From contig NZ_LT556036.1 in assembly GCF_900079775.1 (NCBI RefSeq), positions 237,270-301,269 of the forward strand: a stretch of 64,000 nt of DNA, read 5' to 3'. Source of the stretch: Leyella lascolaii. Its GTDB lineage: Bacteria; Bacteroidota; Bacteroidia; Bacteroidales; Bacteroidaceae. Under the pieces are notes generated by a model. The model saw only the letters and a program-made list of their open reading frames with translations, was not told the origin of the DNA and ran no database searches. Shown here in pieces: positions 8,810-17,445 of the stretch. The position numbers were made by a program, and so were the translations under genes. Numbering within the stretch: position 1 is the stretch's first letter; each line of letters begins with the position of its first letter.

Positions 8810-9472
8810 TTATTTTCTGAATGAAGGGTTGTCGAATACAATCTTGTCCACCATCTCGTTCAGCCTGTCAGCAATCCTGTCGCCGTACAACTTGCGTATC
8901 TGCTGCGGTACGAGGTTGGTGGTTATGAACGAGAAGCCACGGTTCTCGTATCTTCTTGCAAGCAGGTCAGTCAGCGGCCTGTGCATGTTGCCGAACTCCT
9001 GCACCTCCACAGGCTCTATGCCCATGTCATCGATGCCGAGCATCTCCATATCACACAGCCGCAGGAACTCGGTATAGCTGTTCCGACACAGATGGGCAAT
9101 ATGAACGGCATTCACGATCGGCATACCATACACAGTCCTGTGGTAGTTGTCCGGTATCCTGATTACATTGAGCAGGTTCTGGAACGCCCTCATCACGGTG
9201 GTCTTGCCGTTGCCGCATAAGCCGCACAGCATCACCCCGCACCGTCTGCCGGAGGTAAGGCTCGCAGCAAGGTTCCTGACTTGTGAGTCTACCGCGTCAG
9301 GATAAAGAAATGTGCCTCCGAAACGGCTCACTTCGCCTGCGATGGCACATTTAAGCAGTTTCGCAGCCGTCTCTTCATCGAAAGGCAGTCTAAAACGCTC
9401 CTTCGTAGTCCTCGGCTGACACAGCCGTGACATCAGAGTCTCTATAAGTTGGGGATTTCCGTTTTGTTCCAT
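8810..9472 (-). CDS. DnaC/IstB-like ATP-binding protein
   Basis: This 220-residue AAA+ protein has a Walker A-like LCGLCGNGKTTVMRAF near residue 85 and Walker B-like EMLGIDDMGIEPV near 145, matching DnaC-type helicase loaders. In Bacteroides mobilizable elements such a gene usually follows an initiator-like gene, as here, and probably supports replication of the excised circle or strand synthesis after transfer. Its 5' end overlaps the upstream gene by about 80 bases in a different frame. Confidence 0.75.
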   Translation of the reverse strand: MEQNGNPQLIETLMSRLCQPRTTKERFRLPFDEETAAKLLKCAIAGEVSRFGGTFLYPDAVDSQVRNLAASLTSGRRCGVMLCGLCGNGKTTVMRAFQNLLNVIRIPDNYHRTVYGMPIVNAVHIAHLCRNSYTEFLRLCDMEMLGIDDMGIEPVEVQEFGNMHRPLTDLLARRYENRGFSFITTNLVPQQIRKLYGDRIADRLNEMVDKIVFDNPSFRK

Positions 9473-10118
9473 ATCGGGTTGTATTCAGACGTTTGATAAT
9501 CCAATGGTAAAAATGGCTTCGGCAATCGCTCTCGTCCCGCTGCGCGTTTCCGCCGATTCTTTGCTCGTCAAAGAAGTCACGGATATTCCCGTGTAGCCTG
9601 TATCTGTCAATAATCCAGTTTTCTCTTTTCGCCAGCACTTCGATAATCTTGTCCTGCCAAACCGTATCGGCAAGCAGGAGTGACTCAAGCTCATCCAGTG
9701 ATTTATGTCCATCTTCCCGCGCGTGTTGAGAGTTGATAATATCTTCGTCTTTATCTTTTATATTAGAATGGGGCAACTGTACGGTCAACTCATGGGTCAA
9801 CTGTCGGGTAACCTGATGCGGCAACTGCCGGAACGGCTGTATGGTCAAGGAATATAGCGCAGGAGTGTGGATTCCTGTACCAACCTGACAATCTATCAGC
9901 CCACGTTCTTTGAGATGCTGCCGTGCCTTGCTGATATTCTGTTTGGTGGTCGAGAGCCGCACGCAGAGGATGGCTGTATGGCAGGCAAACGGCATGTTCC
10001 AGCGTAGGCGGTTTGCCTCATACAGGAGGTAATGATAAAGTGCTACCTCCGTAGGGTTGAAAGGGCTGCGCTCCGCTTCTGCCCAAAACCGGTTAATGTA
10101 GTCGTATATGCCCGCCAT
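9390..10118 (-). CDS. Replication initiator-like protein
   Basis: This 242-residue protein has an N-terminal winged-helix-like region: FNPTEVALYHYLLYEANRLR, then LCVRLSTTKQNISKARQHL and KERGLI. This resembles DnaD-type or plasmid initiator domains that bind DNA and recruit the downstream DnaC-like loader. The central part is Gln/Thr rich. It starts 3 bp after the excisionase-like gene and is part of the IME-1 operon. The family is assigned by resemblance only. Confidence 0.6.
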   Translation of the reverse strand: MAGIYDYINRFWAEAERSPFNPTEVALYHYLLYEANRLRWNMPFACHTAILCVRLSTTKQNISKARQHLKERGLIDCQVGTGIHTPALYSLTIQPFRQLPHQVTRQLTHELTVQLPHSNIKDKDEDIINSQHAREDGHKSLDELESLLLADTVWQDKIIEVLAKRENWIIDRYRLHGNIRDFFDEQRIGGNAQRDESDCRSHFYHWIIKRLNTTRYGTKRKSPTYRDSDVTAVSAEDYEGAF

Positions 10119-10121
10119 GAC

Positions 10122-10361
10122 TTACCGCTTCGAACGGTTGATGATGTACTTCTGTGCCTGTTGGTCGAGTTCCGCATGCGATGCCACGCGTACATTCTTC
10201 ATCCATGCCTCCAGTTCGGCTTTGTCAAAGAAGCACAGTTTGCCGTTGGGCTTGTAGTAAGGTATGACGCGTCGCATCATCAGCCTGTGAAGATAACTCA
10301 CTTTGATTCCGATAAATTTCGCGACCTCGGCCGTCGAGATTAATTGGTTCGTCTGTTCCAT
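10122..10361 (-). CDS. Excisionase-like helix-turn-helix protein
   Basis: From the ATG at 10361 this is a 79-residue protein with a MerR/excisionase-type winged helix: ISTAEVAKFIGIKVSYLHRL, then MMRRVIPYYKPNGKLCFFD. Such proteins act as excisionases or regulators of integrase and mobilization genes. The longer upstream frame lacks the motif, so I prefer the internal start. A TTACTTTG -7-like box lies upstream near 10430. The gap 10362-10602 shows nothing else that I can name. Confidence 0.7.
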   Translation of the reverse strand: MEQTNQLISTAEVAKFIGIKVSYLHRLMMRRVIPYYKPNGKLCFFDKAELEAWMKNVRVASHAELDQQAQKYIINRSKR

Positions 10362-10602
10362 ATTTCTGTCGTTTTTGATGTGATTTCTTAGGCTGTGAAA
10401 GCCGTCGTTCCGATAAGGAAGACGGTGCAAAGTAAGCCATCGGAAATCACACGACAAAGGCTGTTAATCTGCTGTAAAACAGATGGAAAGCCAAGTGGAA
10501 AACTTTTAAAAGCACGGCTGTAAAACAACAGCAAACAGACGAAAACAGGGAATAGAAAAAACAGATGTTAAGCGAGATGAGTCGCCTGAAACGATAAAGC
10601 GG

Positions 10603-11262
10603 TTAAATTTTGATATTTCTCTCCCAACTACGATATGCATCGGTATTGCGGATATTATCGTCGGCTTCCGCCACTTTCTTAAAAATGGAAATTATAACAT
10701 CCTCTTTGTCGGCTTTGGAACCTCTGCTGTTCTTTACATCCAACAACTGGCGCATATTGTTCAAATGCCAATAGTCGCCAAAAATTTTCCACTGGCGGCT
10801 GATGTTGCAGATTGCTGCTATGCTGTCCGCGATGAAAGCCATCAGTGTGGCATTGCATCCATCATGCGGACGGTATTCTGCATCAAGAAAGCCTTCGTGA
10901 CGCAAGGCTTCCATAAATATCATAGTTCTGTCTCCTTTCAGGGCATCCGGGAAATCCGGTGGAAAGGAAAACCGACATGCTGTCTCTGGTTCTGTGGTCG
11001 ATTGAGACTTGCCAGAGGAACCGCTGCCGGACGGTGAAGAAGCCTTTTTAGATTTGCGCTCCGACAATTGCTCGATTTTCTTGCGATACTCCATATAGAC
11101 AGCCATCGGAACAATGAAGATAACGAGCGAGATTACCACGAACATGACGACGGTAATAGCATCCGTCTCAAGCCGTGCGACCGCTACCCGTCCGGCAAGG
11201 ACAGATATGAGTAGCCACACTGCTCCCGGCAGCAGGATGTTCACATTGAAATCATCTGGCAA
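10603..11262 (-). CDS. Membrane-anchored protein of unknown function
   Basis: This 219-residue protein has two N-terminal hydrophobic helices (about residues 8-28 and 35-58), a Lys/Ser/Gly-rich linker (65-95) and a soluble C-terminal domain of about 120 residues. I do not recognise a family with certainty. A similar protein often lies between integrase and excisionase genes in Bacteroides mobilizable elements, as here, just downstream of the integrase stub. Confidence 0.55.
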   Translation of the reverse strand: MPDDFNVNILLPGAVWLLISVLAGRVAVARLETDAITVVMFVVISLVIFIVPMAVYMEYRKKIEQLSERKSKKASSPSGSGSSGKSQSTTEPETACRFSFPPDFPDALKGDRTMIFMEALRHEGFLDAEYRPHDGCNATLMAFIADSIAAICNISRQWKIFGDYWHLNNMRQLLDVKNSRGSKADKEDVIISIFKKVAEADDNIRNTDAYRSWERNIKI

Positions 11263-11292
11263 TCTTCACATACTCTATATTATTATATCCGT

Positions 11293-11470
11293 TCAGGTAT
11301 TGGCAAACTCCATGTCGATAAGGCTGATGGCATCTTCCTTTTTCTTGTTGATGATTTTGGCGTATATCTGGGTGGTCTTCACATCCGAATGGCCGAGTAG
11401 CTTGCATACGGTATAAAGGTCAGCACCGAGTGTCAGCAACATTGTGGCAAAGGTGTGGCGGGGAAAATGG
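11293..11470 (-). pseudogene. Tyrosine recombinase stub of IME-1 (C-terminal end only)
   Basis: The minus-strand frame keeps the end of a tyrosine recombinase: RHTFATMLLTLGAD, then CKLLGHSDVKTTQIYA with the HxxR, GH and catalytic Tyr region, and a natural stop at 11293. Everything N-terminal to the HxxRH box is missing. At about 11467-11471 the sequence changes into the end of element I, whose open frame continues in phase up to a TTG at 11607. The stub was therefore the integrase of IME-1, disrupted by insertion of element I. Confidence 0.8.
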
Positions 11471-11645
11471 AACAGAACCCACAAAGCAGCCGTTGGTAAA
11501 CAAGTAACGATAAAACGTAACCCGTTTGAAATGAGCGGTTTTTCATTATTCTGCCAAATGTTGGAAACGCAACGGAGTGCGGAATATTGCACCATTTCAG
11601 TTACCAAGCCGTTAGCTGTCAGTTACCGAAGCAAGGACAGGTAAC
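11467..11645. other. intA-proximal end of element I with GGTAAC arm-like repeats
   Basis: From the junction (ATGGA, 11467-11471) to a conserved box starting at 11607 are 140 bp, the same spacing as in element II and within one base of element III. Behind it lie CAGTTACC (11598-11605), CAGTTACC (11620-11627) and inverted GGTAAC (11640-11645), like arm-type integrase sites. The 140 bp are an open minus-strand frame (MVTEMVQYSALRC...) that runs in-frame into the recombinase stub. Confidence 0.65.
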
Positions 11646-11714
11646 GCCCGGAAAATGAAATTGTTGTACGCCCGTGCCGATTGCGCTGATACGCACCGTT
11701 CTGCAAATCAATGG

Positions 11715-11757
11715 ACGCTTACTCATAAGTTAATTTTGCAACAAAAACAGTAAGCGT
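11715..11757. promoter_or_regulatory. Inverted repeat and promoter upstream of intA (element I)
   Basis: ACGCTTAC (11715-11722) and GTAAGCGT (11750-11757) form a perfect 8-bp inverted repeat that ends at the intA start codon. Between them TAATTTTG (11731-11738) matches the -7 consensus TAnnTTTG. The same arrangement with diverged spacer is found before intA of element II. It could be an operator for autorepression or a hairpin that masks the start. Confidence 0.55.
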
Positions 11758-12987
11758 ATGAAAGTAGAAAAATTCAAGGTGCTGCTCTACCTGAAAAGGA
11801 GCGGAACGGACAAGTCGGGCAAAGCCCCGATAATGGGTCGTATCACAGTGAACCGTACGATGGCGCAGTTCGGATGCAAGCTGTCGTGCAGGCCGGATTT
11901 GTGGAACGCGCGAGAAAGCCGTCTGGACGGCAAGAGCCGTGAGGCGGTGGAAACCAACGCAAAACTGGACAAGCTGCTGCTTGCGGTCAATGCGGCGTTC
12001 GACATGCTGGTGGAGCGCGGACAGGACTTTGACGCCACGGCGGTCAAGGACTTGTTTCAGGGAAGCATGGACACGCAGATGACATTGCTGAGAATGACCG
12101 ACCGCATCTGCGAGGACTTGAAGGCGCGTATCGGCATTGACCGCGCCAAAGGAACGTACCCCGGCTATTACTACATGAGAAAGACGCTGGGCGAGTTCAT
12201 CCCGTGGCAGTTCAAGACGAAGGACATTGCTTTCGGACAGCTTACCGAACAGTTCATACATGATTACCAAAACTATGTAATGGACGTGAAAGGATATGCC
12301 GTGGACACGGTGCGCCACTATCTTGCCATCCTGAAAAAGGTATGCCGCATAGCCTACAAGGAAGGATATGCCGAAAAATGCCATTTCGCCAATTTCACCC
12401 TGCCGCAAAAGACAGAGCGGACACCGAGGGCGTTGAGCCGCGAGGACTTCGAGAAAATCCGTGATGTGGAGATACCCGCATGGCGCACCACACACATACT
12501 CGTCCGCGACCTTTTCCTGTTTGCCTGCTATACGGGAACCGCCTATGCGGATGTGGTGAGCGTCACCCGTGAGAACCTCTACACGGACGACGATGGGAGC
12601 CTCTGGCTGAAATATCGCCGCAAGAAGAACGAGCTTCGAGCAAGCGTGAAGTTGCTGCCCGAAGCACTCGCCCTAATAGAGAAATACCATGACGACAACC
12701 GCCCGACGCTGTTCCCGATAATATACCATCCAAACCTCCGCCGACACATGAAATCGCTCGCCGTTCTTGCAGGGGTGAGCAGTACCTTGTGCTATCATCA
12801 GGCACGTCACTCGTTCGCCTCGCTGATTACGCTGGAGGCCGGAGTGCCGATTGAAACCATCAGCCGGATGCTGGGCCATTCCGACATCCAGACCACGCAG
12901 GTCTATGCCCGTGTCACCCCGAAGAAGCTATTTGAGGACATGGACAAATACATCGAAGCGACCAAAGACTTGAAACTTGTTTTGTAA
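11758..12987 (+). CDS. Tyrosine recombinase IntA of element I
   Basis: This 409-residue recombinase has an N-terminal SAM-like region (KVLLYLKRSGTDKSGKAPI) and a C-terminal catalytic domain. Visible catalytic parts are YHQARHSFASL (HxxR box), GHSDIQTTQVYAR (H and nucleophilic Tyr) and a K in the beta-hairpin region. In box I TGTAYADV has Ala where most family members have Arg; IntDOT likewise lacks this Arg. The gene looks intact and is followed after 35 bp by intB. It is very similar to 46472-47701. Confidence 0.9.
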   Translation: MKVEKFKVLLYLKRSGTDKSGKAPIMGRITVNRTMAQFGCKLSCRPDLWNARESRLDGKSREAVETNAKLDKLLLAVNAAFDMLVERGQDFDATAVKDLFQGSMDTQMTLLRMTDRICEDLKARIGIDRAKGTYPGYYYMRKTLGEFIPWQFKTKDIAFGQLTEQFIHDYQNYVMDVKGYAVDTVRHYLAILKKVCRIAYKEGYAEKCHFANFTLPQKTERTPRALSREDFEKIRDVEIPAWRTTHILVRDLFLFACYTGTAYADVVSVTRENLYTDDDGSLWLKYRRKKNELRASVKLLPEALALIEKYHDDNRPTLFPIIYHPNLRRHMKSLAVLAGVSSTLCYHQARHSFASLITLEAGVPIETISRMLGHSDIQTTQVYARVTPKKLFEDMDKYIEATKDLKLVL

Positions 12988-13022
12988 CCAATTAAAATCA
13001 GCAATTTAAAAACAATACATCT

Positions 13023-13771
13023 ATGCGCAGTACATTTTCCATATTACCGTATATCAACCGAAGCAAAGTGAAAGCTGACGGCACGACCGCCGTCCTGTGC
13101 CGCATCACCATAGACGGCAAGAGTTCCACGATGGCAACGGGCATCTATTGCAGGCCGGAGGACTGGAACAACAAGACGGGCGTAATCCGCACCGTCAGAG
13201 AGAACAACCGCTTGCAGGAGTTCCGCAAATCCGTTGAGCTTGCCTATGAGGACTCGTTGAAGAAACAGAACGTGGTGAGCGCCGAACTGCTGAAAAACAC
13301 ATTGGCGAAAAGAGCAGTTATCCCCACCAAGCTGTTACAGATGGGCGAAAGGGAACGTGAGCGGCTGCTTGCCCGTTCAAAGGAGATAAACTCCACGTCC
13401 ACCTACCGCCATTCGGGATATTACCAGAAATACCTGAAAGACTACCTAACCTCATTAGGCAAGGAGGACATCGACTTCACCGACATCACGGAGGACTTCG
13501 GCAGTTCCTACAAGGCGTTCATGAAGCGCAACAAGAATTTCAGCGCACAGCAAATCAACAAGTGCCTCTGCTGGCTGAGCAAGCTGGTGTACCTTGCCGT
13601 GGACTATGAGATACTCCGTGCCAACCCGTTGGAGGACATGGAATACGAGAAGAAGCCCGCACCGAAGCACAGGCACATCAGCCGTGCCGAATTGAAAACC
13701 ATCCTCGAAACACCCATGCTTGACCCCTTGCAGGAACTGGGCCGGAGGGCATTCCTGTTTTTGAGCTTCAC
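13023..13771 (+). pseudogene. Tyrosine recombinase IntB of element I, 5' part (split by element III)
   Basis: This is the first 249 codons of a recombinase that starts MRSTFSILPYINRSKVKADG, and it aligns along its whole length with the intact gene at 47736-48953. After RRAFLFLSFT the similarity stops at TTCAC (13767-13771) and a different sequence follows to a stop at 13802. The missing remainder, starting SFTGLAYVD, is at 33172-33677. Together the halves give about 417 codons, close to the 406 of the element II copy. Confidence 0.9.
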
Positions 13772-14043
13772 AAATGTTGCACTGAATGAAATATGGCTGT
13801 AAATCAAGAAGTTGTCATCAATCAAAAAGAGGATAGGTAATGGTTTAGAAACCACCGAGGTTCACCATTCTGCTCAATTCCAATAATCAATCAACTGATG
13901 CAAAGGTAGCAAATAAAATCAAAACAGCTGTATAAAATGATGGATTTTTTGTCATTAAATGTATTCTGTTGACTTTACCTTGTGCAATCCACAATAGCTA
14001 TTTTATTCAAAAAAGTATGATTACTAATGGCAGATAAAATAAA

Positions 14044-15324
14044 ATGATTAAATTTGCAACTGATTTTATTTTAGGAAAAATGTACGCAAGCCGTAAGTAT
14101 ACATACATTGATTTGTTCGCAGGAACATCTGCTCTTTCAGAGGGGTTCTTACGATGTGGTTTTGTGCCGGTTGCCCATGTAGAAATGAATCCAGATGCTT
14201 GCTATACTATTAAAACACGATTAGCTTATCATTATCTTAAAGAAAATGGTGGGTATTTAAATTATACAAAGTATCTCAAACACGAAATAACCAGAAACGA
14301 ACTCTACAAATTACTTCCTAAAGATTTAATCTCATCGGTAATCAATAAAGAAATTTCCGATGAAACGATAGAAACAATTTTTTCTTATATAGATTGTGTC
14401 TTAAAACGACAACGTAGGAAAAGAGTCGATTTTATTGTCGGAGGTCCTCCTTGTCAAGCATTTTCTATGCTAAATCGCCATAATGCAAGTATTGCAGACG
14501 ACAAGCGTTGTTTATTATATTTGCAATATGGCAAGTTCTTGGCTAAATATAAACCGATGGGATTTGTATTTGAAAATGTATTGGGACTTTTGAGTTCAAA
14601 GAAAAATCATTTTGAGAATATAAAGAGTCATTTTAGGAAACTTGGATATAAAACTTATTTAGCTATTCTGAACGCATCAGATTATGGTGTAATGCAGAAT
14701 CGAAAAAGGGTAATTATATTTGGTTGGAGAAAATCGTCTGATCGCGGATGTCCTATAATTCAAAAAGTTCAAAATGATTGGACGTGCAAAGATATATTCT
14801 CAGATCTTCCATCAATCTATGCTGGAGAAAGTTCGTCTGAATATCGTTCCGAACCGTCTGATTATCTTCGCAGATTTAATCTTCGTAATGATTCTGATAT
14901 TCTTACACTACATACAGCACGCCCAATCAACCATATGGACATTAAGAAATACCGTATGGCAGTTAAAATGTGGTTGAATAATGGCGTTAGAATTAAAAAC
15001 TCTGATTTCCCAGACGAAATCAGGACTATAAATAATACAACATCCTTTTTGGATAGATTCAAAGTAGTAGATTTAAATGGGAAATGTCATACTGTGGTTG
15101 CACATATTTCTAAAGACGGTCATTACTATATCTACCCTTCTACAAATACCATTAGATCTATTTCAGTACGTGAGGCTGCAAGAATACAATCATTTCCTGA
15201 TGATTTTTTCTTTGAGGGTTCACGTTCATCCGTATTTAAACAAATTGGTAATGCTGTGCCTCCATTGATGGCTTATGCCATTGCCAAAGCAATTTTAAAA
15301 TCATTATGTCCGAAAACAATATAA
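14044..15324 (+). CDS. DNA (cytosine-5) methyltransferase
   Basis: This 426-residue enzyme has the C5-methyltransferase motifs in order: IDLFAGTSALSEGF (motif I), VGGPPCQAFSM with catalytic Cys137 (IV), FVFENVLGL (VI), NRKRVIIFGWR (VIII) and SVREAARIQSFPDDFF plus QIGNAVPP (IX/X). MYASRKYTYIDL at 14080 is an alternative start. It begins a four-gene rightward operon; its end overlaps the next gene by 19 bases. The DNA is clearly more AT-rich than the flanking recombinase genes. Its product probably marks host DNA for the linked system; the Vsr gene repairs deaminated 5mC. Confidence 0.92.
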   Translation: MIKFATDFILGKMYASRKYTYIDLFAGTSALSEGFLRCGFVPVAHVEMNPDACYTIKTRLAYHYLKENGGYLNYTKYLKHEITRNELYKLLPKDLISSVINKEISDETIETIFSYIDCVLKRQRRKRVDFIVGGPPCQAFSMLNRHNASIADDKRCLLYLQYGKFLAKYKPMGFVFENVLGLLSSKKNHFENIKSHFRKLGYKTYLAILNASDYGVMQNRKRVIIFGWRKSSDRGCPIIQKVQNDWTCKDIFSDLPSIYAGESSSEYRSEPSDYLRRFNLRNDSDILTLHTARPINHMDIKKYRMAVKMWLNNGVRIKNSDFPDEIRTINNTTSFLDRFKVVDLNGKCHTVVAHISKDGHYYIYPSTNTIRSISVREAARIQSFPDDFFFEGSRSSVFKQIGNAVPPLMAYAIAKAILKSLCPKTI

Positions 15325-17441
15325 TAAAAGCTCCATTTAAGCCAAGAGCCAGAATGCTACTGCAACTCGGTGATCAACTCATAAAAAATGAAAGTATTGC
15401 ACTTGTTGAGCTAGTGAAAAATGCTTATGACGCAGATGCCTCTAAGGTGACCATCGTCATGTCTAATATTCATAATATAGAAACAGGTGAAATTATCATT
15501 AAAGATGATGGTTGGGGGATGGACTTGGATACAATACTCAATTGTTGGTTGGAACCGGGAAGTGATTCCAAATCTCAAATTGTGGCAAAAGGCAAACGTT
15601 CTCCCAAAGGAAGACTTCCAATTGGGGAAAAAGGAATCGGACGTTTTGGTGTCCACAAATTAGGTCATGAAATCGAATTAGTGACGAAAACGTCTACTGG
15701 TAAAGAATATGCTGTAAGAATAGATTGGAATCAATTTTTACAATCCAAATACCTAAATGATGTGCCTGTTGTCGTCATAGAACGAGATGTGCCCGAAAAT
15801 TTTATAGACAGTAGTCATGGTACAATCATCAAAATAACGCATCTAAATAAATCTTGGACAAGAGGAGAAGTACGTGGAATAAAGAGAGCTATAAACTTAT
15901 TAAGCAGTCCCTTTGAATCTGATGATAGTTTTGAGACTGTTTTAATTTGCAACGGCCATAATGATTGGGTAGAAGGGATGATAGATTGGAAAGATATTAA
16001 GAGATATGCAATCTATCATTTTAAAGCAACATTGGAGAACAATGGAATCACATCTTTTTATTATGATTTTACGCCTTGGGATACAATGCCTAAATTATCT
16101 TCCTACTCCATAGAATGGAATAATCATTTATCCGAAAATGAATCAAACATTAAAAAGAAACTTATAAATAATTTCAAGTATTTTATCAATAGTGATGGAG
16201 ATTTTTCTCTCAATGAAAATGGGATTGAAATTGGGCCTGTAAAATTTGAGGGCTATATCTTTGACAGGGATGCTTTTGTCTTAAAATTAGGTCTTTCTGA
16301 TAAACAAGGATTGAAAGAATATCTTGATACGAATGGAGGGGTAAGGGTATATCGTGACGGCCTTCGTGTTTACGATTATGGTGAAGTTGGGAATGATTGG
16401 CTAAACCTAGATATTCGTCGAGTAAATCAGCCTGGGAAAAAACTTAGTAATAACATTATTCTTGGAGCTATTTCTTTGGATAGGGCTTCAAGTAAAAGTC
16501 TTATTGAAAAAACAAACAGAGAAGGATTTGTTGAAAACAAAGCATATCATTTGTTTAAAGACGCTATACTTCATGTTATAAATATTGTCGAAACTTTAAG
16601 ATTTGAAGACAAAAGTAGAATCCGTGCTATTTATGGTCCAACATCTAAATCTGAACCTGTGCTTCAAGTAATTGGAGATCTCAAAAAATTTGTCGATGAC
16701 AAAATCAAAGAAACTCCGATAAAGACTCGCATTAATAAGTACCTTTTGAAAATAGAGGAAGATTACAAATTAGTATGCGACAATTTGTTGAAGGCCGCAG
16801 GTGCCGGACTTAACATGAGCGTCATCGTACACGAAGTTGAGAAAATTATAGCCGAAGTTTCACTTGTCCTAAAATCAGAGAAAGCATCAGCTCGCGCTAT
16901 CAATCTTGTTGAACATTTATCATCTCTGATAGATGGCTATGCTGATATTATTAGAAAATCAGATCGAAAAACAGAAAACATAGTCCATGTAATAGATAAT
17001 GCTCTTTTCAATACAGAATATCGTTTGAAAGCTCATGACATTGAAGTTGAACGTCAATATAAAAATTTCTCAGGAACAAAAAAGGTGAAGATTTCTAGAA
17101 GTCTTTTTGTTGGGGCAATAATGAATATTATTGATAATTCAATATATTGGTTAGAACAATCTAAGTGTGAACACAAGAAATTCTATGTAGGCATTACAGA
17201 AGATGATAAATTTTTAAATATTATCTTTGCAGACAATGGTGTTGGTTTTCTTTTGCCGACGGACACTGTAACAGAACCATTTGTTTCAGCAAAGCCAGAT
17301 GGAATCGGATTAGGACTTCACATCGCAAATGAAATTCTTGTTGCTCAAAAAGGAACATTGAAATTTCCAGAATTTGATGATGTTTCAATTCCTTTAGATT
17401 ATAAAAATGGTGCTATTATTGTTTTCTGCCTAAAAAAATAG
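15306..17441 (+). CDS. Double GHKL ATPase: Hsp90/MORC-like domain plus histidine-kinase-like domain
   Basis: This 711-residue protein carries two GHKL ATP-binding folds. The N-terminal one has VELVKNAYDADA, IKDDGWGMD and GEKGIGRFGVHKLG, as in Hsp90/MutL/MORC proteins. The C-terminal one has IIDNSIYWL, FADNGVGF and EPFVSAKPDGIGLGLHIANE, as in histidine kinases. Just before it, SVIVHEVEKII contains His509 in a position suited to a phosphoacceptor H-box. It overlaps the methyltransferase gene and is 4 bp from a receiver-like gene. I infer a phosphorelay-like or ATP-gated effector of the methylation-linked system; no nuclease motif is visible in it. Confidence 0.8.
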   Translation: MSENNIIKAPFKPRARMLLQLGDQLIKNESIALVELVKNAYDADASKVTIVMSNIHNIETGEIIIKDDGWGMDLDTILNCWLEPGSDSKSQIVAKGKRSPKGRLPIGEKGIGRFGVHKLGHEIELVTKTSTGKEYAVRIDWNQFLQSKYLNDVPVVVIERDVPENFIDSSHGTIIKITHLNKSWTRGEVRGIKRAINLLSSPFESDDSFETVLICNGHNDWVEGMIDWKDIKRYAIYHFKATLENNGITSFYYDFTPWDTMPKLSSYSIEWNNHLSENESNIKKKLINNFKYFINSDGDFSLNENGIEIGPVKFEGYIFDRDAFVLKLGLSDKQGLKEYLDTNGGVRVYRDGLRVYDYGEVGNDWLNLDIRRVNQPGKKLSNNIILGAISLDRASSKSLIEKTNREGFVENKAYHLFKDAILHVINIVETLRFEDKSRIRAIYGPTSKSEPVLQVIGDLKKFVDDKIKETPIKTRINKYLLKIEEDYKLVCDNLLKAAGAGLNMSVIVHEVEKIIAEVSLVLKSEKASARAINLVEHLSSLIDGYADIIRKSDRKTENIVHVIDNALFNTEYRLKAHDIEVERQYKNFSGTKKVKISRSLFVGAIMNIIDNSIYWLEQSKCEHKKFYVGITEDDKFLNIIFADNGVGFLLPTDTVTEPFVSAKPDGIGLGLHIANEILVAQKGTLKFPEFDDVSIPLDYKNGAIIVFCLKK

Positions 17442-17445
17442 AATA

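Larger units (their letters stand above)
6331..11470 (-). mobile_element. IME-1: mobilizable integrative element with interrupted integrase
   Basis: Leftward genes run from an integrase stub (11293-11470) through a membrane protein, an excisionase-like HTH protein, an initiator-like protein, a DnaC-like ATPase, a candidate oriT, MobA-like and relaxase genes to a coiled-coil protein. This is the usual order in Bacteroides mobilizable transposons. The ABC/methyltransferase operon at 393-6136 is probably its cargo. The outer boundary is not visible. The integrase is cut at its HxxRH box by element I, so the element can no longer encode its own full integrase here. Confidence 0.6.

Noticed and set aside
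11719..12495. Antisense ORF of 258 codons opposite intA of element I
   Set aside because: It mirrors the intA codon pattern and shows no domain features.
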